Source: Arenicola marina
Lineage: Eukaryota > Annelida > Polychaeta > Arenicolidae
Length of the DNA: 64,000 bases
Reading direction: 5' to 3'
Assembly: GCA_964019135.1 (NCBI GenBank)
Contig: OZ025253.1
Coordinates: forward strand, 32,352,548-32,416,547
A program made the position numbers and the translations under genes. Positions 26,701 to 38,700 of this stretch are shown in pieces (position 1 is the first letter of the stretch; the number at the start of each line of letters is the position of its first letter). The notes below the pieces were generated by a model. The model did not search any database. It was not told the DNA's origin and was given only the letters and a program-made list of their open reading frames with translations.

Positions 26701-29700
26701 ATCCAAATTGACCCCTTGGATCCCGTTTTGACCCCTCAGATCCCGATTTGACCTCTTTGATCCAGATTTGACACTTTAGATGTAGATGTGACCTTTTAAG
26801 TCCAAATTTGGACCCTTCAGATCCAGATGTGACCCTTCGGATCCAGATGTGACCCTTCAGATCCAGATTGATCGTATTTATCTTGATTGATCCGACAGAT
26901 CCAGATTGATCCGACAGATCCATGTATGACCCCACATATCCGGATTTGACCTATGAGATCCAGATTGACCCTTCAGATCCAGATTTTACCTCTTAAATCC
27001 AGATTGAACCATCAGATGCACATTGACCCCTCAGATCCAGATTGACCCTTCAGATCCAGATTTGACCTCTTAGATCCGGATTTGACCCATCAGATCCAGA
27101 TTTACCCATCAGATGCACATTGACCCTTCAGATCCAGATTGACTCTTTATATCGAGATTTGACCCTCAGGACCAGATGTGACCCCTCAGATCCAGATTTG
27201 ACCCCTTGGATCCAGATTGACCGTTCCTATCCCGGAGACACATGCCCAGATCGACACAACCTACCGCCACACCCCTCTCTTTCCTTCCCGTCAATGCTCA
27301 CTCACACAATCAGGTTTGAGCAGTTCCCACAGTAACCTTCCTCATAATTATTGGCCCCATCTGCCAATGATTAAGGACAGAATAAAAACATTGTGACCTT
27401 GAGCTTTGACCTACATACCCCGTTAATGAACTTGACTAAGCCATGTCGGTTACACGCAGACGCACACTCACACACACACACACACCTGTAGACAAACTGT
27501 TATATGTCGGAAACCTTCTTAGATTTTCTGTCATAACAAATCAGACCGATATATGAAAGTTAGATAATAACAGAACGCACCGAGATTAGACTTTAAAATC
27601 TTTAAAATTTTCGTTTTAAAAAACGGAACCAACCGACATACGGGCGGACATTTTGCAACGACGAATTGAGTTTTGGGCGGACATAATGCAACGATATTTT
27701 CCGGGCGGATATTTTGCAACGACGAATTGAGTTTTGGGCGGACATAATGCAACGATATTTGCCGGGCGGACATTTTGCAACGACAAATTGAGTTTTGGAC
27801 GGACACAATGCAACGATTTTTGCGGTCGGACATTTTGCAACATAACAGAGGTCGCGCTTCGTGCTATTGTGCTGGGAAACGATATCCAGGATCCGTAATT
27901 TCGAAACGGCCGGGGCCAAATATTTTGCTCTAGAATAGGACATTTAGCATGGGGCGGGGCGAAATATTTTGCCTGGGAAAAAATAGCTATGGCAACTGAC
28001 CGAAGGCGGGATTTATATTTTGCCGGGCGGTAATTGTCCGCGCAGAGGGAGAAGTTGTCATGGGGAGATTGTCCAACAGGGAATTGTCCGGGAGAAGTGG
28101 TCCAACCTTTGTTGGATAGGGCCCCCGACTCCTATCCACACGTGAACGTCCTGTGACCAACGTACGAATCACCTTACAAAGTGTGTGTGTGTGGGGGGGG
28201 GGGGGGGGGCTCTGAATCGCGACTCCCCAAGAATTAGGACGAGCAATATCGAATCTCCGAAATTAACACATTTTAAAGCTGGGCGTGAAAAAACTATTAC
28301 GGATATCGAGGAATTCGCAGACTGCTATAACAGATCGCGGTAAACAGGGAAAGGGTCTTCGCGTTGAACCAGGAATTGTACGGATAACGATCGCCAACAA
28401 ATGCCATCAGCTAATCGCGAGTCCCCCCCCCCCTCCCCTATTATCTCACCAACGATTACAGAGTATGCAAAAAGTACGTAACGTGCGCCACGGTCGCCTA
28501 TGTCTCACGCACACATGTTTTTTCATGTTTTTTCGTGTTTTTGTGGAACAATTTATTTTGCGCCCCCCTTGAAGAAATCCTGCACATGTCCCTGCTAATA
28601 GTCCTAGACCCACTAAGCCGCTGAAGCAGCTCTCCGAGCTGGGGTCTTTCAAATTACCGTGCCTCAAATCTTTGCCTAATCACAACGCCCCAACGTGATA
28701 GGAACTGCTGTCGCGCGTCTCGGTCTCGAGACAGTCACATGACCCTTTCATTATTGGCGCCAAATGTGGCCGGGCTCAGTGTCTTCGTTGGTCGGTCGGG
28801 CAGTCAAGTTACAAGTGTTGCTTAGTTTCGGATAAAAATTAGCGAGGATTTGAAGTCAGAACTTCTTGAATTGATTGAAAGGCATCCCCTGGTTGTATTT
28901 GAGAACATTCCATGACGCTTGGTGGCTATTTTTTTTTATTACATTGGCCATTGAAGCGGGGCGGGTGTGAGCGGCTAGCTGAAGTGGTTGCGTACCTTCT
29001 TTTATCATATACCTTATGCACCTGACTGTCGTCCGCGGACGGACCCCTGTCAGCTGATCGGGGTGCCTTTGGTTTGTACTGTGGTGAGGCAATTGCTGCA
29101 CATTCGCGTCGGACCGTGTCCGGCCGTGTCGATATTAACCCGTCAGAATCATACGTGTGCAAAAGCTTAGGAAACAGGGGTCCTACAGGTTCCAGCATAT
29201 ACCAACCGGACTAATATTTAAGTTCTGCTTATGTCTCGCATTGTTGAGAAAGATAAAAGAAATACACGTTTTAGAACACTCGACAACTTAAAATATTATC
29301 CCCTGAATGCGCAAAAAAGCGTGGGCATCTTGCAATAAAACACGGTGCTGGTGGTTTATATTAATAATTGGGTACAAACCAATATGTCTATTGCCGCCAT
29401 GGCTTCTCCATTAATAGCGTCGTGTAGTGCCGTCTCGCCATCGGAATCCTGTAAATAACAAAATAAGTAGCCTGGAGTTTGACTATACATGCGGGTGAAG
29501 TGACACAGAGATGACGAACAAGACGGACAGTGTCATGATTCTGAAAGTTGTATAATGATGGTATCGCTGCCATAAATTCGTTTGTGTTAATTAGAATCTA
29601 TTACATACAATCTGAACCTGAGGATTACTGGACAGATAATGGTTCATCACGTTTGCAATAGACTGTTGGGAAGCATAAGTTTACAACTGGGATGTGAAAT

Positions 29701-32700
29701 AAATAAACCACAAAAAGAGCGTTGGGGGCTAACATTCATATTGTCAATGCAAAATATTATGCAGGCGGTGTATCTACACACCTGTATATTGACTTTGGCA
29801 CCTTCCTTAACCAGCATGTTAAGGCACTCGGCATGACGCTTGGATATTGCCAAATGCAGAGGACTCCGACTGTTATTGTTAAGGGCGTTGACATCAGCTC
29901 CTTCTCGAATCAATAGTTCCACAATTTCTGGTTTATTGCTTGTACGACGGAATAAAACATACACGGTTAATTATAGTTTGTGCATGCACTTATATGCACA
30001 TATTTTTTTCATGTATTATTTATGCATTTATTGTTTTAAACTTTACACGACGGCCATGCGTTTTCAAGAAGCACTGGAAAGAAGCTTCTGCAATGAGAAG
30101 AATGAGCAATGGGGACATTTTGGGTGTCTGTAAACACAATTGATACCACTGAAAAGAACGTTGCCGATGAGAGCTAGCGACTACGGTGTTATGGAATTCA
30201 AATAAGACCAGTGAGTAGCCGAAGTGGAGAGCAAAGAGACCGTCTAAGCGCAAGGTTAATTACCACTGGCCACGCAATGGTAGAATGCACATGTATCCTG
30301 TTGTAAGAGCCTGGATGCCTTTAGGACGAATTAAATCCCAATTCAAATCTGATACACTATTCTATGACTTGCCAGAGTATAACACGAAATGCACACACAT
30401 AATGGACAACCTACCCTATGACGGCTTTGTGAATAGCCATGTCGCCATCACCGTCGCCTCGATCGAGCTCGGCGCCAGCGGATAGCAGCTGACGCGCAAA
30501 CTCGACGTGACCCCGATGACTGGCTAGATGCAGCGCGGACGTCGGATTCGAGTCATTAACCTTGAATATACATAACAGAAGTATACAGCCCATCTAAGTA
30601 CAGGTGTCTGCATATCATGCGGCATGTTTGGATCCTCTGACTAGCTGTTAGCATTGCAGTAAGTTATGAAGAAACAAGAGGGCATCGAATATAATATCAT
30701 TCAAATGAGTTAAGTCGCTTTAGTATGTCACGGTTAATGCGAATGGCGTCCTAGTTAATATGTGTCTTACCCTGTCTGGGTACTTTCTGATGATATCGCT
30801 AATGACACCAACAAATCCATGGAGTGCTTCTTGCATTAACGTGCTTGATCTTGATAACTTGTGCAACGCGAACCAATATCTTAGCACCCTCTGGAGGCCA
30901 CCTGACAAAAAAAGGTTTGCATAGCTGGTATGAGATCATGTAAGATAGTATGAAGTGTTATTATGATTTATTTAGAAATGACGATGAATAAAAAATAACT
31001 GCTCTGGCATCAATTTCCTGTCGTCAATCCATCAACTAAGCGGCTCTTTACGCAATAATTCCATTTGCGGGAGACATCTCATATCTATATTACAGTTTTA
31101 AACTCCTTAGATGACCTATATAGTTTCTTTTCTTTGGTAGAGCTTTGGTAATGCACGTTATTGTATATTTTCCATTTGCTCATGTTAATCACGTGGCATC
31201 CTTGCAATATAAAGGGACAATGATTAAAATGAGAAATAATGAAACAATTTATTCGTTATCCAATGCGTTTTCGTCAAACGGTCAGCTGCACAGTATCAAC
31301 CCTAGTGGACATACTATCAGTCAAGAGGCCAATTGTACGTTCCCTGTTGTGACGTTAGACAAATCAACAGCATATTTAACTTCAAGGTGATCATTCACAT
31401 GTGTATTCGCTGTTGAAAACCTCGCAAAATAAATAAAGTTTATACACACAAAAGGATGCCAATTGCGCGCTCCCTGTTGCGACATCTGACAAATTCTGGA
31501 CATTTGGGGATGATCTGTTATTGTCTCCAATACAACGAATGTATGCGTGATGGTCACATTGCTTGGTCATTGTATACCACGTGCCACCTGGTTGTAATCA
31601 GCTCATAATGCTAGTGGCATCCGCGCACCGTCCGGTTAGCTGATATACTAACCCAATGACTCGTTGGGGTCTTGTGCCTTATCTGCGTCCTGTGGTGGGT
31701 GCTGAGACAAGGTACACACTGCTGGATTCAAGGTCCACTTGGAATTACACACGGAAACCCGTAGATCCCCTGTTCTATGCACCTTCACAACCTTCCCCAC
31801 TTCACCTGGGATCTGGCGTGAATAAATTTAAAACAAAACTAGGCAAGCTATCATCATCACACAGTTGGGCGCCTTTGTATTTCGAAAATCCTAGTAAATA
31901 AAGCAGAAAACGAAACGACTGTCAGCCATAGGCTGAACAGTTCCTGTGCACAAACCTGCAGGCGAAAACCGACCCTTGCCACTGGGCGCATTTCTTTGGT
32001 AGCTCGGTATATCCCTGCGGTAACCCGAATACGCACATTATGCATTGGTAAACCGCCCGACACTTCTTTCACCCGGGTATGGGTGCGCGCGCATCCATTC
32101 GGTATGCCGATGTGTCCCGTTCCAAACAGCACGAGACATTCAGGAGAAGATGGCGGCTGATTGAAAGGTGATGGAGAGTAGCTTGGTTCCAGTGCCCCTA
32201 CGTGCACCGGATGTGAACGGTGTGTGCATTTCATTGGAATAGGTTTATCCCTGTGGTCACACCCGGAAGTACCCTGTCACGTGTTGCGGGTCCCGGGCGG
32301 GATACCGAACCTGGCCCAAAGAAATGCGCCCCATCGATTACGTAGTTGTTTAGCGCTAACTTGACTCATCATTGGCGGTCGAGCTAGGAGGTGTCCCTCT
32401 TTCAAGCGCCCCGGCGCCGAACTGAAAGTCATAATACATTTTGGGAAATCCATAAGCGTCCTAAGTTTATTTTTTATTTTTTTTTATTTTTTTTTATTTC
32501 CATAATCGTACAGCAAGTTGTGACATCAGGCAGACAGAATATATGTTATATTGTTAAGAATATACAACTGTGCAGGAGAGGGATCATGCTAGAAGAGGGA
32601 TGACCGGTTTCCATTTTCTTAGAAATATTGTCTCGCTACGGTATCGTTCTGTTATTCCAAATTTTTCTATATCGTAATAATATTTAATACAATTTATCAA

Positions 32701-35700
32701 GCCACAGAGAACAGGGGTAACCTGAGCCCATTTACACTGATAGATATATTTTTTTCCAATGATAATTATATGGTTAAGCAGGCGAGAAAACGGCGCGGTT
32801 GTCACTCCTAACATCACAGTCTGAGCCGAAATGAATGTGCCAATGTTTTCTTCAGTGAGATTTCTAAACAAAGCTATAAATTCTGACCATAATGACTTCA
32901 CTGGTTGACAATAATAAAATAGATGTTCTATCGTCTCACACTCGTTACCGCAAAAGCCACACATATCAGAGTTAACTATTTTACTCATGTATAAGAACTT
33001 ATTCGTTACGGTTGTTCTGTGTAAAATCATAAACTGAAAGCTTCTCGTTCTCTCATCCGTAGTGGCGTTCACCGGTAATTTATATAATGTTTTCCATGTA
33101 TCCCTTTCTATTTGTACACCTAAAATATCTGACCATTTACGCTCATTATTCCGCCCGTATGTCAGTGATTTAACTAATGTTTTATAAGTTTCGTTGCACA
33201 CACGCTTCATCTGCTTTATATGATTCGTAAATTTACAAACAACTGATTTTAGCTTTATACCTCCTCTTAACATTTCATATTTCCATTCTCTGGGAATAGA
33301 ATGGATCAGCCCGTAGAAATCCGTAAAATTTATGCGGATATCAAACTTTATGCAAAAATCCTTCCAGCCCATGAACTCCCCTTGTTCGTTAATAACATCA
33401 TTAGCAAAAACTATACCTTTCTTGATAAATTCGGTCTTTCTACATATAACCTTTTCATTAGTCATAAAATAAGTATTCCACAAAGGATACTCCAACACAT
33501 TACGGGTAATCTCAATATCCTTGCTCACTTGCCGGTAGCAGTACCAGGAATTAAAAACATCAGCCCAAAATGGGTTTTCTACCTTAATAAAATTTCTTAA
33601 TGAATGCAAATCTAATTCCCAACAATGTACTTTTTCACCACAAATAGTATCACAGAACAAATCTTGCCATGCTCCATCTTGCCGGATAAGTTTTTGAATC
33701 AAAGTCAATTTCAAAGCTTGCAACATGGATTTTGTATGCGTAAGGTGAACGCCCCCCTCTTCTATTGACTGGGCCATTCTATTTAACGAGAGCTTAGGTT
33801 TTTTCTTGTTCCAAACAAAATTTCGAATGGCACCGTCAATTTTGTCTAGATAACGCTTTTCCGGCATAGGTAGAGCAGACATCACATGTATCAATTTCGG
33901 CAAGGCAAGAGTTTTTACTACTGTGACCCGACCACGGAGCGAAAGCCTTCGTTTACTGTATGCATTCAATATCTTTTCAAATTCGGCAATTTTGGACTCA
34001 TAATTTATCATTACCATCTTCTTTAAGTCAACATGAAAACGTATTCCTAACAACCGAAACTCCTTTACCCAAGTCAATGGCAAATCTGGACATATGTTCT
34101 GTTTTTCTTGTTCAAACTTCCCAAGCCATATAGCATTAGTTTTGTCAACATTTATTTTCAGTCCAGAGCAGTAATGGAAGGCCTTCAGTTTCCGTAAAGC
34201 ATTTCTAACGGATGACTCACTACCATCTAATAAAAGAAACGTATCATCCGCGTACTGTCCAATCTTATATTCTTTCTTTCCAACAATTATGCCCTTAATA
34301 TTATCATCTTGCTTAATAGCCATTGCCAAAGGCTCAATGGACAAAATGAATAAATATGGCGATAATGGGTCGCCCTGTCTACAGCCTCTTCCGAGAGCAA
34401 AAAACTGTGCAAAATTCCCATTATTAATGACACAACTCTCAGGACATCTATATAAAATATTGAACCACCTCATAAAGGATTCTCCGAAACCATATGACCG
34501 TAATACTTGACGTATATAACTCCAACTTAACGTATCGAACGCTTTTTCAAAATCTATAAGCAGAAGCATACCAGATTTTCTATTCTGAATTAAATAGTGC
34601 ATGATATCATAGATCAATCTAGTGTTTTCTCCTATAAATCTATTTTGAATAAAACCTTTCTGATCCGAACTGATTATTTCCGGGAGCACATTTTTTAATC
34701 TGTGAGCGAAAATACCTGATAATATTTTATAATCAGCGTTAAGAAGAGAGATAGGGCGCCAATTCTTTAAATATTCTCGCGGCTTATCGCCCTTGGGCAA
34801 AGAAGTTATAATCCCTTGTCGTTGAGTAATCGACAGAGAACCTGTGACATATGCATATCGAAGACTTCTAACCAAATAGACACCTATATCGGTCCAGAAA
34901 AATTTATAAAAATCAATAGGGAACCCATCACTTCCTGGCGACTTGTTATTTTTCATGTTTTTAACTACTTGAAGTATTTCTCTGCTTTCGATATCGACAT
35001 CACATAACTCCTTTCATGTATCATCGATACATTTAATATTTTTATCGTAAAAAAAACCCGGCATTTGTTCCGATGCCTGGGCATAGTCACAGTTCGCATA
35101 TAACTTCTTGTAATAACCCTTTTGTTCTTGAATTATTCTCTCCTGATCCAATATCAATTCTTTGCCAACAACTAGTTTATTTATAAGCTTGTTAACATAG
35201 TTACGCTTTTCAAGATTACAAAAATAATTGCTCGGCTTTTCTCCTTCTTCATAAAACTGTGACCTTGCCCTCAAAATGCCTCCCGTGATTTTTGGCAGTC
35301 TCAATTTATCTAGCTTCGCTTTTAGAATTTCCAACTCACTATAGTCACCGGTACTAGATTCTTCAAGCTGCTGAATTCTCAGCTCCAGCGACTTTTCTTC
35401 TTTTAATTCAATCTTCTTCTTATAACTGGAATAGCTGATTGTACTACCTCGTATCTCCATTTTTAACATTTCGAAAAACATTTGGTCATTAATAGTAAGG
35501 TTAACAATTTCCCGTTTTGAACAGTCACCGGAGCTACTATACATATCAACAGTTTTCGCGATACATGCCTTCACCAGCTTTACATAGTCAACGTCTCGCA
35601 ATAAAGATGTATTAACTTTCCAGAAGCCTTTACCCCTCTCCGCTAAATAAAAATATATATCAATTGTAACCAAAGAGTGATCTGTTCTATATCCTGGCTT

Positions 35701-38700
35701 TATGTCTGCGCCTTTCATCATTGCATGAATATCCGCAGTTACTAAATAAAAATCTAATCTAGCGCGTTGTGATTTGCGCTGCGAGTTGGTCCAAGTGAAG
35801 CGTCTCATGTTCGCGTGATTCACACGCCAGCAATCTAACAATTCTAACCTTTCTATTAAATTCAATACAGTTCTCTTCGCTTTAACGTTATTTTCTCTGA
35901 CATAACCCCGCGTATCACATTTATAGTCCAGCACCAAGTTCCAATCTCCACATATGATAATGCTCGTATTCTCAAGCTTGTCTATTTTCTCTAACAGTTC
36001 CTCATAAAACCCAGGACAATCTTTATTCGGACCATAAATAGTAACCAATGTCAATCTTTTACTGCAGAGCGTGACGTCTAATAATAACAGATTTCCAGCT
36101 TCATCGATATCCGTGCCATGCACGGTGTATTCAAACGTATTCCTTAACAGGATAGCAACCCCCCTAGCCTGTGACGAATTGGAGTTAAAATAGCACGTTC
36201 CGTCGAATTCTTCTTTTAAAGCACTTTGTTTCAATTCATCCAAATGGATATCTTGCAGACAATACACGCAGGCATTTTTTTCCCTACAAGCCAGTTAAGA
36301 ACATCAACTTTTTTTTGCGGCATTGCAAGTCCCCTAACGTTCATGCTAAAAATAGACAGGTGACTCATGTTCACATTATTCTAATGTAAAAGTCAATTAT
36401 TACTGTAACTCTCATCATAGATGTCTTTGTCACATTGCTTTGTACGATTATGGATTTCATTGTTCGAGTATAAATTGCAGGATTTAGATTATATAAATTT
36501 AAACCAAGTACCACCAAATAGCGATAACAAAAAAATAAAGGGGAAAAAAAGAAGAAAAAAAGAAAAAATCACCAAAGGGCCCCCAGCGGTAGAACGAGGG
36601 TCCCAGCGGTGCACATGGGTTGCCTATCTTCTATTTAGGGGGCCTCCCTGGTGTAGTGGTTAGCGCATTAGACCGCAGATCAATAGGTCCTGGGTTCGAA
36701 TCCGGGCTCGGGCACCTAATCTGGGGCATGTTTCATTCCTTCATCCTTCATCGTCTCGGGAGGTTCCTTGGCCCAATTTAGCCTGTATGTGCACAAAAGT
36801 GGCCTAAAACACCAACATTCCATTCCTATCTTCTATTTACAATATGCCTAGTTGTTCTCTGTTATTGACTCGCGTTTCATTGTCACGTGCATAAACATTG
36901 CTCCAATGCTCTCTGTGAGCAGTAATAACATGAGCAACTAACGGACCTCGGCCCGTGGCTGCACAACAACAACTCTCTCTCGAGGAACATTACATCTCAC
37001 TTGACCAACAGCAAATTGAAAAACACTATGTATATATGATATCAGCCTATATTACTAAGATTTGTATCAATGAGCGCGAAACAGCGGCACTCAACAAAAA
37101 AACACAATATAACGGCCCCAACATTGCATAAAGCTAGGTAAACACAAACAGTCGCTCATAGAAAAATACAGATGGACTCCTTGCCGCTCAGGCACTGCCC
37201 CACAAATACACCAATACACGCTGAGTGCGACACGAAATAAATCGAAAATTAGCGCATACATTCCACCCCGTAAAAGTTCATCTCATTTCCCACAGCTATG
37301 ACGGTTATAAAAGTATAAATGTGATATATGTTTTCAGCACCTTTTACTAGAATTACGCGAGAGAGCAACACACCAACCGAAATCGGCCTCACCAATACCC
37401 AAATCAGGCCAAACACACACGGCCGCCCATAGAACAACAACAATGAACTTCTAAATCGACTCATGGCCGCTTGGCACTACTGACCCACACCTGTACCCAG
37501 CTCGGTGTCACGATCGCTTAGTTTAGGGGTCGTATCAAAAACATGTTTGCAAAAAGATTATTATAACCAACATACCTGGGTTAGCATATAGACCTGGTTA
37601 TCTGTCACACTGCAGCCAACTCTCGGGGAGAGACCCCAACTTATCCACCGTGTATGCTTTGCCATCTACCAAAAGTCTGTCCCCTTGACTATGGCGCGCT
37701 TGCCGTCTCGTCGTGCCGCTCTCATGACCGGGATTAGCGTCCTGCGTCGCTCCTGCAGTTCCCTCGGGAAATCCTCCTCGACAAAGATGTTGGTCCCACG
37801 AAGGCGTTGCTTGTTCCTCCATACCTTTTCCCTGTCAGGATAGAATGCGAAGCGCGCGATGATAGGTCGGCCCCGGGTCCGTTTGTCTCCAATCGACGGC
37901 TTGGCGCCCAGTCTGTGACAGCGCTGTGGCTTCATCTCGCCGTCCAGATCCAGCTTGTTCTTGATGACTTCTTGGACCAGTCTGCTGCAGTCTTCCTCCG
38001 CTGAACTGGATTCGCCGAGACCGTAGAAAACAAGGTTTTCCCTTCTACTGTATGTTTCCAATGCGACCAATTCCTTCTTAAATCTGCCTGCTTCTTCTGT
38101 CAGAGTCTTTATCTTTGGATCCGGATCTCTCTTCTCTAGAGTCTTTATTCTTTCCTTCAGCTCTCTGTTTTCTCTCTCTAACTCTAGAAGCTTGTTGTTG
38201 TTGAATTCGGCCGATTCTTTTAGCAGCTCCACTTCCTTTGCCATTTCCCACATAGCAGTTTCCATGTCGGGTAAAGCGGCCAGCTTGTCAAGTATTGTTT
38301 TCAGCGTAGATTTGATATCGTTCATATCTGACAAGACTCCTGCCTCCACTGAATCCGCCATCGCCATATCCAGAGATTTAGAATCTTCAATATCGTAACA
38401 GTCTCTGATTGTCTTTTGCTTCTTATCTTCGACTTGCGAAGGTGGCGTAGCTCCGCTGCTATGTCGTCTTCGTTTGTCGCCTTTCTTTCCTCCCATACTT
38501 TGAGATGGCCCCCGAGTTGGACCGACTGCTTACATGGCCGCTTGTTGACGGCGCCTGCCTGGCTCCAAAACACAACCAGATTTTTACTTCTGATATGTTC
38601 GCGGTGTGGGTCTCCAGGTTATATAACTCTGTCTTCTTCTGTTGCTAGGTATATAAAACAACTTCTCTGCATATTTCTATGCTTGTACCGTCACATTAAG

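Larger units (their letters stand above)
32466..38600 (-). mobile_element. Tx1/L1-like non-LTR retrotransposon (LINE), near full length, inactivated
   Basis: About 6.1 kb on the minus strand. ORF1 (38496-37598), a spacer that now carries a SINE, ORF2 (about 36350-32584) with AP endonuclease, RT and a C-terminal CCHC, and an A-rich tail at 32466-32500. The wording of the RT ([28 protein letters not shown]) is that of the Tx1/L1 group. It is damaged by a frameshift in ORF1, a poly-A frameshift and a TGA in ORF2. It lies in the gap between MIB-repeat and linker exons of the host gene. Confidence 0.9.

Noticed and set aside
27531..27943. Minus frames with repeated [15 protein letters not shown]
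   Set aside because: Translation of the 61-bp minisatellite, not a gene.
31320..31560. Minus-strand frame with [10 protein letters not shown] as a MIB-repeat candidate
   Set aside because: It belongs to a short tandem duplication with a stop in one copy and no splice-site support.
31656..31901. 81-codon plus frame near 31.7 kb
   Set aside because: No homology by eye, no splice context and not conserved with any repeat seen here.
36638..36712. Possible functional tRNA gene
   Set aside because: A and B boxes are good, but the acceptor stem does not pair and a 15-bp duplication flanks a 187-bp unit, so it is a SINE.
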